A program made the translations under genes and the position numbers. Shown here piece by piece: positions 47,058-55,228 of a stretch of DNA of 64,000 nucleotides. How positions within the stretch are numbered: the first letter of the stretch is position 1; each line of letters starts with the position of its first letter. This stretch comes from Azospirillum brasilense (lineage in GTDB: Bacteria; Pseudomonadota; Alphaproteobacteria; Azospirillales; Azospirillaceae): positions 2,662,501-2,726,500 of the forward strand of contig NZ_CP012914.1 of the NCBI RefSeq assembly GCF_001315015.1, written 5' to 3'. The notes beneath the pieces are model-generated. The model was not told the origin of the DNA. It saw only the letters and a program-made list of their open reading frames with translations, and did not search any database.

Positions 47058-47906
47058 TTAGAACTTGCCCTCTTCGTAGTCGCGGTAGGCCTGCATCACC
47101 TCCTCGCGGCTGTTCATGACGAAGGGGCCGCCCCAGGCCACCGGCTCGCCGATGGGCCGCCCGGAGAGCAGCAGGAAGCGCGCGCCGGACGGGCCGGCGG
47201 TGATCTCCGCCCGGTCGCCCTCGCCCAGCACCAGAACCCGCGGCCCGCCCAGCCGGACCGAGCTGCCGGGCGCCAGCACCGATCCTTCGAAGACCACCAG
47301 CGCCGCCGCGTGACCGGCGGGCACCGGCTCGGAGAAGGCCGCACCGGCCGGCAGGGTGACGTCGAAGTAGCGGGCCTCCGTCGGGCCGCTGCGCACCGGG
47401 CCGGCGGTGCCGTTGCCGGTGGTGCCAGCGATCACCGTCACCGTGGTCCCGTCCTCCCGCGTCTCGACCGGGATGCGGTCGGCGGCGAACTCCTGATAGG
47501 CGGGCTCCGACATCTTCAGCCGCGCCGGCAGGTTGATCCAGAGCTGGAAGCCCTTCATCAACCCTTCGGTCTGCTCCGGCATCTCGGAATGGATCACGCC
47601 GCGCCCCGCGGTCATCCACTGCACGCCGCCGGTCTCGATCACGCCCTCATGGCCGTGGTTGTCCCAGTGGCGCATGCGGCCGGCCAGCATGTAGGTGACC
47701 GTCTCGAAACCGCGGTGCGGGTGGTCGGGGAAGCCGGCCAGATAGTCCTGCGGCGTGTCGGACCCGAAGTAATCCAGCATCAGGAAGGGGTCGAGCATGC
47801 GCAGGCGCGGCGTGCCGACCATGCGGGTCATGCGCACGCCGGCCCCGTCGGACGCTTCCATGCCTTCGACGGCGGTCAGGACGGGGCGGACGGTTTCGGC
47901 GGTCAT
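47058..47906 (-). CDS. Pirin family protein
   Basis: A 282-residue bicupin protein. The N-terminal cupin has the metal-binding residues in FPDHPHRGFETVTYML and the later HSEMP stretch (GRGVIHSEMPEQTEGLMKGF). Some pirins are quercetin dioxygenases, others are redox regulators; the substrate here is unknown. It starts with an ATG at 47906 and ends near the terminator shared with the iron-binding protein gene. Confidence 0.93.
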   Translation of the reverse strand: MTAETVRPVLTAVEGMEASDGAGVRMTRMVGTPRLRMLDPFLMLDYFGSDTPQDYLAGFPDHPHRGFETVTYMLAGRMRHWDNHGHEGVIETGGVQWMTAGRGVIHSEMPEQTEGLMKGFQLWINLPARLKMSEPAYQEFAADRIPVETREDGTTVTVIAGTTGNGTAGPVRSGPTEARYFDVTLPAGAAFSEPVPAGHAAALVVFEGSVLAPGSSVRLGGPRVLVLGEGDRAEITAGPSGARFLLLSGRPIGEPVAWGGPFVMNSREEVMQAYRDYEEGKF

Positions 47907-48010
47907 CGGACGCTCTCCTCAGGCAACATCGCTGAGAGAGAGGTATTCTTTCCAGAGCGCCGGATAAAGCCCCACCGCCGCTCAACACTGTTGCGGCAGG
48001 GGCAACAGCC

Positions 48011-49735
48011 TCACTCGTCGGTCTGGCCGGGGCGGGAGCGGCTGATGGACAGGCTGAGCAGGATCACCGGCACGATGCCCACCGCGACGATGGCCAGCGC
48101 CCCGGTGGCGGCCTCGGTCAGCCGCTCGTCGGAAGCCAGCGTGTAGACGCGCACGGCCAGCGTGTCGAAGTTGAAGGGCCGGACGATCATCGTCGCCGGC
48201 AGTTCCTTCATCACGTCGACGAAGACCAGCAGGCCGGCGGTCAACAGGCTGCCCCACATGATCGGCGCGTGCACCCGGATCAGCGTCCGTCCCGCCGTGT
48301 GGCCGAGCACGCGCGAGGCAAAGTCCATCGTCGGGCGGATCTTGCCCAGGCTGGCCTCGATCGTGTTGAAGGACACCGCCAGGAAGCGGACCAGATAGGC
48401 GAACAGAACCGCCGCGATGGTGCCGCTCAGCAGCAGGCCGGTGGACACGCCGAAGGTCTGGCGCATGAAGGCGTCGACGGCGTTGTCGAGATGGGCGAAG
48501 GGAATCAGCACGCCGACCGCGATCACCGATCCGGGAATGGCGTAGCCCATGGCGGCGACGCGCACCGCGCCCTTGAGCAGCGGCGTCGGGCGCAGCCGCT
48601 GACCGTAGGCCAGCACCAGCGCCAGCGACACCGCCAGCACCGCGGCCAGCGCCGCCAGCGTGAAGCTGTTGCGGGCCAGCGTCAGGAACACCGGCCCGAA
48701 GGCTTGGTCCCCCGCGGTGACCGCCATGCGGACCAGCAGACCGGCGGGCAGCAGGAAGCCGAGCAGAAGCGGCAGCCCGCAGGCCGTCATGGCGGCCGCC
48801 GCGCGCCAGCCCTTCAGCTCATGCTTGGGCAGGCGGCGGTAACGGGTGGTGGTGTGGTGGTAGCGGGCCTGACGGCGCGACCAGCGCTCCATCAGCACCA
48901 GCACCAGGACGAACATCATCAGCACGGCGGCCAGTTGCGCCGCCGCCACCGGCTGTCCCATGGCGAACCACGTCCGGTAGATGCCGGTGACGAAGGTGTT
49001 GACCGCGAAATACTGCACCGTGCCGAAATCGGCCAGCACCTCCATCAGCACCAGCGCCAGACCGGCGACGATGCTGGGGCGGGCCAGCGGCAGCGCCACC
49101 GTGAAGAAGCTGCGCCACGGTCCGCGGCCGAGCGTACGGCTGACCTCCAGCACGCAGACCGACTGCTCCAGGAAGGCGGCGCGCGACAGCAGATAGACGT
49201 ACGGGTAGAGCACCAGCGTCATCATGAGCGCGGCGCCTTCGAGCGTACGGATGTCCGGAAACCAGTAATCCCGCCGCGACCAGTGGAAAACCTCGCGCAG
49301 CGCGGTCTGCACCGGGCCGACGAACTGGAGCAGATCGGTGTAGACGTACGCCATGACATAGGCAGGCACCGCCATCGGCAGCAGCAGCGCCCACTCCAGC
49401 GTACGGCTGCCGGGAAAGCGGCACATGGTGACCAGCCAGGCGGTGCCCACCCCGATGACCAGCGTGCCCACCCCCACCCCGAAGACGAGGCGCACGGTGT
49501 TCAGCAGATACTCCGCCAGCACCGTGTCGACCAGATGCTGCCACACCCCGTCGGTCGGCACGAAGACGCGGCTGATCACCGCCAGCACCGGCAGGGTGAC
49601 CAGCGCCGCGATCACCAGCGTCGCCAGCGTCCAACCGCTGAAACCGATGCGTTGCCAGAGGGAGGAATGGAAGCCGGCGGCCTGAACCGGGCCGCCCGGT
49701 GTCGGGCCGGGGGTTTGAAAGGTGTCCGTCGTCAA
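48011..49735 (-). CDS. Fused two-domain iron ABC transporter permease (FbpB-like)
   Basis: A 574-residue permease with about 12 membrane helices in two halves, each with its own BPD_transp domain. EAA-type loops are in VLEVSRTLGRGPWRSFFTVA and the second half around ASRVLGHTAGRTLIRVHAP. This fused architecture is typical of ferric iron permeases such as FbpB/SfuB. The start codon is TTG at 49735; an in-frame stop lies four codons upstream, so no longer form is possible. It is read opposite to the binding protein and separated from it by pirin. A Fur-like box lies 55 bases upstream. Confidence 0.93.
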   Translation of the reverse strand: MTTDTFQTPGPTPGGPVQAAGFHSSLWQRIGFSGWTLATLVIAALVTLPVLAVISRVFVPTDGVWQHLVDTVLAEYLLNTVRLVFGVGVGTLVIGVGTAWLVTMCRFPGSRTLEWALLLPMAVPAYVMAYVYTDLLQFVGPVQTALREVFHWSRRDYWFPDIRTLEGAALMMTLVLYPYVYLLSRAAFLEQSVCVLEVSRTLGRGPWRSFFTVALPLARPSIVAGLALVLMEVLADFGTVQYFAVNTFVTGIYRTWFAMGQPVAAAQLAAVLMMFVLVLVLMERWSRRQARYHHTTTRYRRLPKHELKGWRAAAAMTACGLPLLLGFLLPAGLLVRMAVTAGDQAFGPVFLTLARNSFTLAALAAVLAVSLALVLAYGQRLRPTPLLKGAVRVAAMGYAIPGSVIAVGVLIPFAHLDNAVDAFMRQTFGVSTGLLLSGTIAAVLFAYLVRFLAVSFNTIEASLGKIRPTMDFASRVLGHTAGRTLIRVHAPIMWGSLLTAGLLVFVDVMKELPATMIVRPFNFDTLAVRVYTLASDERLTEAATGALAIVAVGIVPVILLSLSISRSRPGQTDE

Positions 49736-49789
49736 GGCCGGTTACGCCCATAGGGAGGTGTCGAACGGGAGCCCTATGGTCTCACACTG

Positions 49790-49804
49790 TGCGAATAACT
49801 CGCA
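49790..49804 (-). promoter_or_regulatory. Fur-like box before the iron permease gene
   Basis: TGCGAATAACTCGCA, an inverted repeat (TGCGA / TCGCA) within ATTGCGAGTTATTCGCA when read on the reverse strand, close to Fur-type sites. It lies 55-69 bases upstream of the TTG start of the permease gene. Predicted iron-dependent control parallel to the binding-protein gene. Confidence 0.5.
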
Positions 49805-49814
49805 ATGACAACAT

Positions 49815-49854
49815 GCCGCATCCCTTTCCCCCGACGGTATGACAGGGATGCGGC
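49815..49854 (-). terminator. Hairpin between upp and the iron permease gene
   Basis: Perfect 11-base stem GCCGCATCCCT (49815-49825) / AGGGATGCGGC (49844-49854) with an 18-base loop, 13 bases after the upp stop on the reverse strand. The following T content is modest, so termination strength is uncertain. Confidence 0.5.
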
Positions 49855-49866
49855 CGCCGTTTGTGG

Positions 49867-50517
49867 TTACTTGGTGCCGAACATGCGGTCGCCCGCGTCG
49901 CCCAGGCCGGGGACGATGTAGGCGTTCTCGTCCAGATGGCTGTCGAGCGAGGCGGTGAAGACCTTCACCCGCGGGTGGGCGGCGGCGAAGACGCGCATGC
50001 CCTCCGGTGCTGCGACCAGCGCCATGAAGCGGATGTTCTCGTCATCCACGCCGTGGCGGTTCAGCACGTCGCAGGCGTGGACGGCGGAGTTGCCGGTCGC
50101 TAGCATCGGGTCGACGACGATGAACAGGCGGCCTTCGGCCTCCGGCAGCTTCACCAGATACTCGTGCGGCATCTTGGTGTCGTGGTCGCGGTAGAGGCCG
50201 ATGTGCCCCTCGCGCGCCGACGGCACCAGCTCGTGCAGGCCCTGGGCCATGCCGAGGCCGGCGCGCAGCACCGGCACGATGGCCAGCTTCTTGCCGGCGA
50301 TGACCGGCGCGTCCATGGGCTGGAGCGGCGTGTCGATCCGCTCGGTCGTCAAAGGCAGGTCGCGGGTGATCTCATAGCCCATCAGCAGCGAAATCTCGCG
50401 CAGCAGGGTGCGGAAGCCGCCGGTGGAGCGTTCCTTGGCCCGCATCAGCGTCAGCTTGTGCTGGATCAGCGGGTGGTCGAGGATGAACAGATTGGGAAAT
50501 TCGGTGTGGGTGCGCAT
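49867..50517 (-). CDS. upp: Uracil phosphoribosyltransferase
   Basis: A 216-residue salvage enzyme making UMP from uracil and PRPP. Family motifs: [58 protein letters not shown], the PRPP loop [15 protein letters not shown] and the C-terminal uracil site [17 protein letters not shown]. Standard length. It stands alone, with a hairpin after it and a 108-bp gap before it. Confidence 0.97.
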   Translation of the reverse strand: MRTHTEFPNLFILDHPLIQHKLTLMRAKERSTGGFRTLLREISLLMGYEITRDLPLTTERIDTPLQPMDAPVIAGKKLAIVPVLRAGLGMAQGLHELVPSAREGHIGLYRDHDTKMPHEYLVKLPEAEGRLFIVVDPMLATGNSAVHACDVLNRHGVDDENIRFMALVAAPEGMRVFAAAHPRVKVFTASLDSHLDENAYIVPGLGDAGDRMFGTK

Positions 50518-50625
50518 GGATCTCGTGCCGCGGCCTGTCTAGACCCCGATCCTAACCCGGCGGACCCGCTTCGGCCAAGCCACCCTTACGCGATCCCGCC
50601 GGATGCACCGCTCGGAGGACGAAAA

Positions 50626-51540
50626 TCAGCGGCGGTTGGGAAGCGCCGACCGCCCCGCCGCAACCTCCGGCTGGTCGACCCCGTAGCGGACCACACGGTT
50701 GCGGCCGCTGTTCTTCGCCTGATAGAGGGCGCGGTCGGCGCAGACCACCATCTCCTCCACCGGCAGATCCTCCCCGGCCTCGACCAGCCCGAAGGAGGCG
50801 GTGACCGCGATCCGCCGTCCGTCCGGCAGCGTCACCGGGGTCCTCGCCAGTTCGCCGCGCAGCCGCTCGATGACCCGGAAGCCCTCGGCGAGGCCGGTTT
50901 CCTTCAGGCAGATCAGGAACTCCTCGCCGCCCATGCGGAAGGCCTCGTCGAAGCTGCGGATGCCCCGGCTGATGGCGGCGGCGGTGGCGGCCAGGACGCG
51001 GTCGCCGATGTCGTGGCCATAGGTGTCGTTGATGCCCTTGAAGCGGTCGATGTCGCAGATGGCGACGCAGAAGGCCGGGCCGTTCCGGCGGAAGCGGTTG
51101 TGCTCGCGCTCCAGCGCCTCCTGCATGCCGCGGCGGGTGCGCAGGCCGGTCAGCGGGTCAAGCCCGCTCGCCGCCGCGCCGAAGGCGCGCTCGACCCGGC
51201 GCAGATGCAGGACGAACTCCTCGAAGCGGGCGATCACCCCCTCATAGTCGGCCTCGCTGGGGCTCTCGCCGCCGGCCGCCTTCAGCAGAAGCAGTTTGGC
51301 TTTGCGGTGCATCTGCTCATGCAGGGTGACCAGCTTCTCCACGGCGGGCTGGTGGGCCAGATCGTCGGCGTTGACCGCCACGCACCACGCCGCGAAGGAG
51401 GCCGGCGCCGACACCCGCTCGCCCCCCTGCCCGCTGCGGAAGAAGACCGCGCGGTGCCACTGCCCGATCCATCGCAAATGCTCGTCGAGGACGAGGCCGA
51501 GGCTGTCGGATGGCGAGCGTGTGTCGGACGAGTTGGTCAT
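50626..51540 (-). CDS. Diguanylate cyclase with N-terminal zinc-binding (CZB) domain, DgcZ-like
   Basis: A 304-residue protein. The N-terminal region has the four CZB ligands: His21 (DEHLRWIGQWH), Cys in FAAWCVAVN, and two His in LHEQMHRKAKLLL, as in E. coli DgcZ, where zinc inhibits activity. The C-terminal GGDEF domain has DPLTGLRTRRGMQEAL, the active site MGGEEFLICL and an inhibitory RxxD five residues before it (RSFD). Predicted output: cyclic di-GMP under zinc and product control. The start at 51540 is preferred to 51570 or 51597. The upstream leader contains a long inverted repeat. Confidence 0.9.
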   Translation of the reverse strand: MTNSSDTRSPSDSLGLVLDEHLRWIGQWHRAVFFRSGQGGERVSAPASFAAWCVAVNADDLAHQPAVEKLVTLHEQMHRKAKLLLLKAAGGESPSEADYEGVIARFEEFVLHLRRVERAFGAAASGLDPLTGLRTRRGMQEALEREHNRFRRNGPAFCVAICDIDRFKGINDTYGHDIGDRVLAATAAAISRGIRSFDEAFRMGGEEFLICLKETGLAEGFRVIERLRGELARTPVTLPDGRRIAVTASFGLVEAGEDLPVEEMVVCADRALYQAKNSGRNRVVRYGVDQPEVAAGRSALPNRR

Positions 51541-51601
51541 CGGGCTTGCACGGCTTCCCTTCGGACACATCCATCGGTCGCGGCCGGCGGATGCCAACAG
51601 T

Positions 51602-51645
51602 ATCGCACGAAGTCATACCCCGGGTCCGCAACCCGGTCGTGCGAT
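51602..51645 (-). promoter_or_regulatory. Two-tier inverted repeat upstream of the diguanylate cyclase gene
   Basis: Outer arms ATCGCACGA (51602-51610) / TCGTGCGAT (51637-51645) enclose inner arms CCGGGT (51620-51625) / ACCCGG (51631-51636) with a five-base loop. A nine-base bulge lies on one side. It sits 62-105 bases before the gene and after trpF. It could be a structured leader, an operator or a trpF terminator; a T-run is missing. Confidence 0.45.
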
Positions 51646-51724
51646 TAAGTTGTGCCCATCCGCCAAAAGGGAAAGCCCTGTGGCAACATCAAATTTTATT
51701 CAAATGCCCATCCGCGACGAGACG

Positions 51725-52381
51725 TCACAGCCCGGCCACGCTGTTCAGGAAGCGGCGGATCAGCTCCGGGTCCTTGTGGCCGGGGCGGTCCTCCACGCCC
51801 GACGACACGTCGAGCGCCGTGGCGCCGGTGGTCCGCACGGCCTCCGCCGCGTTCTCCGGCTTCAGCCCGCCGGACAGCATCCAGGGCTTCGGCCAGCTCC
51901 GCCCGGCGAGCAGCGTCCAGTCGAAGGCGATGCCGTTGCCGCCCGGCAGGGCCGACACCTTGGCCGGCGGCTTGGCGTCGAACAGCAGCCGGTCGGCCAC
52001 CTCGGCGGCCTCCAGCGCGGCGGCCAGATCCTCCGACCCGCCAACCTTGATCGCCTTCATCACCGGGATGTTGAAGGCCGCCTTCACCTCGGCGATGCGG
52101 CGCGGCGTCTCCTTGCCGTGGAGCTGGATCAGGTCGAAGGGAACTTGGCTGACCACATGCTCCAGGAAGTCGTTCTCGGGATCGACGAACAGCCCGACCG
52201 TGCGCACGCCGGTGGGTACCAGCCGCGCCAGCTCCGCCCCCATGGACGGTGCGATGGAGCGCGGGCTCGGCGGGTAGAAGACGAAGCCGACATAGCGCGC
52301 CCCGCCGGCCACGGCGGCGTGCAGCGACAAGGGCTCGGTGAGGCCGCAGATCTTCACGCTCACAGGCTTGGGGACGGGCAT
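51725..52381 (-). CDS. trpF: Phosphoribosylanthranilate isomerase
   Basis: A 218-residue TIM-barrel enzyme of tryptophan synthesis. Signature pieces are VSVKICGLTEP at the N-terminus with the catalytic Cys, YVGFVFYPPSPRSI, LIQLHGKETP, LFDAKPP and the phosphate site MLSGGLKPENAAEAV, then LDVSSGVEDRPGHKDPELI. It follows pyrF by 12 bases. The trpB-trpA genes usually downstream in this order are not here. Confidence 0.96.
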   Translation of the reverse strand: MPVPKPVSVKICGLTEPLSLHAAVAGGARYVGFVFYPPSPRSIAPSMGAELARLVPTGVRTVGLFVDPENDFLEHVVSQVPFDLIQLHGKETPRRIAEVKAAFNIPVMKAIKVGGSEDLAAALEAAEVADRLLFDAKPPAKVSALPGGNGIAFDWTLLAGRSWPKPWMLSGGLKPENAAEAVRTTGATALDVSSGVEDRPGHKDPELIRRFLNSVAGL

Positions 52382-52393
52382 GGGAACAGGTCC

Positions 52394-53107
52394 TTACAGT
52401 TCCGAAACGATGCGTCGGGCGGCGGCTTCCGGATCGGCGTCGCCGGTGATCGGGCGCCCGATGACCAGATGGTCCGCCCCGGCGGCCAGCGCCTCGGCGG
52501 GAGTCATGACGCGCTTCTGGTCGTTGGCGGCGGCCCAGGCGGGGCGGATGCCCGGCACCATCAGGATGAAGTCCGGTCCGCAGGCCTCGCGGATCAGCGC
52601 CACCTCGGCGGGGGAGCAGACGACGCCATCCACCCCCGACTCCTTGGCGAGCAGCGCCAGCCGCTTCACCTGATCGGCCACCGGGACGCTCTGCCCGACG
52701 GCCTGGAGATCGGCGGCGTCCATGCTGGTCAGCACGGTGACGGCGAGGATCTTCGGACGGTCCGCACCCGCGCTCGCCGCGGCCTCCGCCGCCGCGCGCA
52801 TCATCGCCGGACCGCCGGAGGTGTGGATGGTCAGGAAGGCGGGCTTCAGCGGCAGCGCCGCCCGGATGCCGCCGGCCACCGTGTTGGGAATGTCGTGCAG
52901 CTTGAGGTCGAGGAACAGCGGTGGGCCATCCTCGCCGATCACCGCGCGGATGCCCGCCGGACCGTGGGCGATGAAGAACTCCAGCCCCAGCTTGATCCCG
53001 CCGACCACCCCCGCGATCCGCCGGCCGAGGTCGCGGGCGGTGTCGAGGTCGGTCGTGTCGACGGCGCAGAAAATGCGCGAGGCGGGCGCGATGCTGGGCG
53101 TGCTCAT
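52394..53107 (-). CDS. pyrF: Orotidine 5'-phosphate decarboxylase
   Basis: A 237-residue TIM-barrel enzyme forming UMP. The catalytic DxKxxD is in LFLDLKLHDIPNTV. Other motifs are FCAVDTTDLDTA, IKLGLEFFIAHGP, MVPGIRPAW and VIGRPITGDADPEAA. The ATG at 53107 has CGGAGAG upstream. It is the first gene of a probable pyrF-trpF operon, a conserved alphaproteobacterial pair. Confidence 0.96.
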   Translation of the reverse strand: MSTPSIAPASRIFCAVDTTDLDTARDLGRRIAGVVGGIKLGLEFFIAHGPAGIRAVIGEDGPPLFLDLKLHDIPNTVAGGIRAALPLKPAFLTIHTSGGPAMMRAAAEAAASAGADRPKILAVTVLTSMDAADLQAVGQSVPVADQVKRLALLAKESGVDGVVCSPAEVALIREACGPDFILMVPGIRPAWAAANDQKRVMTPAEALAAGADHLVIGRPITGDADPEAAARRIVSEL

Positions 53108-53211
53108 GGAAAAACGGCTCTCCGGACCCTGGACGATGGTGATGGCGCGCAGCCTAACAAGGGCCGGCGGCAATCACCAGACTTCCGGGGCCGGAGAGCG
53201 GGTCGGAACCG

Positions 53212-53820
53212 CTATTCGCGGTTCACGTCGACGCGGCCGGTCGGCGGAGTCGCCGGAGCAGCGGTCGGCGTGGCGGCCGGAGCGCCCGCCGCCGGGTTGG
53301 CCCCCTGCGTGTTGACGTCGCGCAGCGAGGCGGCGGCGGCGCGGCGGCGCTCCTCGGCGACCTGCGCGCTGTCGTAATCGGCGGTGGCAGCGTCATAGCC
53401 GCTCCAGCCGGCTTCGCGGTAGCCCTGCGCCCGGCCGGGAATGTCCACCGAGCCGTGGCGCTGCATGACGGCCAGTGCGGAGTCGCACATCGCCACCTCG
53501 ACCCGGCCGACCAGCAGCACGCCGCCGCGGCGCACGCCCTCGGCGAAGACCTCCGCGTCCTCCCGCGTCACGCCGACACCGGTCAGCATGGAGACCCGGC
53601 GGTCGCGGGCGTCGAAATTCGGGTCCTCCCCGAAATCGGCGGCGTGGCGCCAGCTTTCCAGCCGGTTCTCGGTCGCCAGACTGGCCGAGGAGCCCAGCTT
53701 CGCGCTGTCGGCGCCCATCATGGTGAAGTCCTGCCTCAGATTGGCGGCTTCGAGTTCGCTCAGCGCGCGTTCGGCGCCGGACAGATCGTCGTACAGCGCG
53801 ACAATGGTCTTCTTGTTCAT
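53212..53820 (-). CDS. Stress-type hypothetical protein (general stress protein 17M-like N-terminus)
   Basis: A 202-residue hydrophilic protein. The N-terminus KKTIVALYDDLSGAERALSEL resembles small stress proteins of the YsnF/GSP17M type, in which a ferredoxin-like fold starts this way; a second such repeat appears at VSMLTGVGVTREDAEVFAEG. The C-terminal 40 residues are Ala/Pro-rich. The ATG at 53820 has AGGAG at good distance. The next gene encodes a single-span membrane protein, and the two may be coregulated. Confidence 0.65.
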   Translation of the reverse strand: MNKKTIVALYDDLSGAERALSELEAANLRQDFTMMGADSAKLGSSASLATENRLESWRHAADFGEDPNFDARDRRVSMLTGVGVTREDAEVFAEGVRRGGVLLVGRVEVAMCDSALAVMQRHGSVDIPGRAQGYREAGWSGYDAATADYDSAQVAEERRRAAAASLRDVNTQGANPAAGAPAATPTAAPATPPTGRVDVNRE

Positions 53821-53862
53821 GAACCCGCTCCTGTGCTGGTCCGCTCCGGACACGGTCCGGAC

Positions 53863-54006
53863 TCAGAGGAAGAAATAAAGGAGGGCAAGGACCACCAGCA
53901 CGACCAGCGCGATGACCCACCAGTTCATGGAGCCGGCCGCACCGCCCGTCGCCGTCCGGTTGCCGTCCGTGTCATAGACACCCACTTTGCGAGGTTCGTC
54001 GGCCAT
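53863..54006 (-). CDS. Small C-tail-anchored membrane protein
   Basis: A 47-residue protein with a soluble N-terminus (MADEPRKVGVYDTDGNRTA) and one C-terminal membrane helix (WWVIALVVLVVLALLYFFL). The ATG at 54006 has AGGGAGTG upstream. It lies 42 bases before the stress-type gene on the same strand. Function unknown. Confidence 0.65.
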   Translation of the reverse strand: MADEPRKVGVYDTDGNRTATGGAAGSMNWWVIALVVLVVLALLYFFL

Positions 54007-54101
54007 GGATGCTTCACTCCCTGTCGGTAAGGCTTCAGCCAACACAGGCTGATTGCCCTCTCAACAGGGGCGGAGCCGCACCGTTCCGCCGGTTCCCAGG
54101 G

Positions 54102-55214
54102 TCAGCGCCCGGCGGCCCAGTCCGGCAATTGCGAAGCTTGCGCCGGATCGGCGATGGCGGCGGCCAGCGCCTCGCCCAGCGCCGGGGCGAACTTGAAGCC
54201 GTGGCCGGAGCAGGCGCTCATCAGCCAGCAGCGGGCGGACAGCGGCTCGACCACAAAGCGTTCGTCGTCGGTCACCGTGTAGAAGCAGGTCGCCGCGTTG
54301 GCGAGGCTGTAGCGATGGCCGTCCGCCAGCACCCGGCGGGCGCGGTCCAGCACGTCGCGCGCCTCGTCCGGATCGGGATCGCGGTCGGTGTCCGGGTCGC
54401 CGACGCGCGAGAAGCGGTGGTCGCCCGCCTTCATCGTCGTGCCGGCCACCGGGGGAACGACGTAGACCCCGCTCTCGCCGTCCGCGTCGATCAGCATCGG
54501 CGCCGTCGCCCAGACGCCGCGCAGCCCCTCCGGCGGCATCAGATAGGCCACGACCTGCCGCGACGGGGTCAGGCGCGCCGCCGTTTCCGGCAGCAGCTTC
54601 GTTACCCAGGCCCCGGCGGCGACCACCAGCGCGTCGGCGCCGATGGTCCGGCGGTCGGCGAGCGTCACGGTGGCGCGCTCCGCGTCGATGGCCGTCACGG
54701 GGGCACGCGCGTGGACCGTCACCCCCAGCGCGTTCAGATGGTGGCTGAGCAGCTCCACGATCCGCCCGGCGAGCAGCACGCCGCCCGACTCCAGATGCAG
54801 CCCCTCCGCCACCGCGTTGGCGTCGACCAGCGGGAACTCCGCGGCGATCTGCGCCGGGGTCAGGCGGCGGAAGGGATGGCCCAGCGACTCCAGTACGTCG
54901 GCGCTGTCGGCCAGCCAGCGCCGGCCGTCCTCCGCCGAAGCGGTGCAGAGCGTGCCGCTGGGGACGAGCAGCCGTTCGCCCAGATCGGTCCATAACCGTT
55001 CCCACGCCTGGAAGGCGGTGTCGGCCATGCGGGCGTAGCCGGCGCTGGCGCCGTAGGCGTGGCGGAACAGCCGGTGCTGGTCGACGGAGCTGCCGAAGGG
55101 ATTGGGCACTTGGCCCTGGTCGAAGACCGCGACCTCGTGCCCGGCGCGGGCCAGCGCCCAGGCGGTGCACAGCCCCATGATGCCGGCGCCGACGACGGTG
55201 ATGCGGAGAGTCAT
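54102..55214 (-). CDS. FAD-dependent oxidase of the sarcosine/N-methyl-amino-acid oxidase family
   Basis: A 370-residue flavoprotein of the DAO/MSOX family. The FAD site is ITVVGAGIMGLCTAWALARAG, followed by SVDQHRLFRHAYG as in sarcosine and N-methyltryptophan oxidases. The covalent-flavin-type Cys is in SACSGHGFKFAPALGE, and CFYTVTDDERFVVEP matches the substrate lid region. Likely oxidises a secondary or cyclic amino acid, giving an imine and H2O2. It follows the cyclodeaminase-like gene by 14 bases, so they probably share a pathway. Confidence 0.88.
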   Translation of the reverse strand: MTLRITVVGAGIMGLCTAWALARAGHEVAVFDQGQVPNPFGSSVDQHRLFRHAYGASAGYARMADTAFQAWERLWTDLGERLLVPSGTLCTASAEDGRRWLADSADVLESLGHPFRRLTPAQIAAEFPLVDANAVAEGLHLESGGVLLAGRIVELLSHHLNALGVTVHARAPVTAIDAERATVTLADRRTIGADALVVAAGAWVTKLLPETAARLTPSRQVVAYLMPPEGLRGVWATAPMLIDADGESGVYVVPPVAGTTMKAGDHRFSRVGDPDTDRDPDPDEARDVLDRARRVLADGHRYSLANAATCFYTVTDDERFVVEPLSARCWLMSACSGHGFKFAPALGEALAAAIADPAQASQLPDWAAGR

Positions 55215-55228
55215 GATGGGAAAACGCC

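Noticed and set aside
51602..51690. Possible cyclic di-GMP (GEMM) riboswitch before the diguanylate cyclase gene
   Set aside because: The reverse strand contains CACAGGGC, but the required CGCAAAG and tetraloop-receptor parts are absent.
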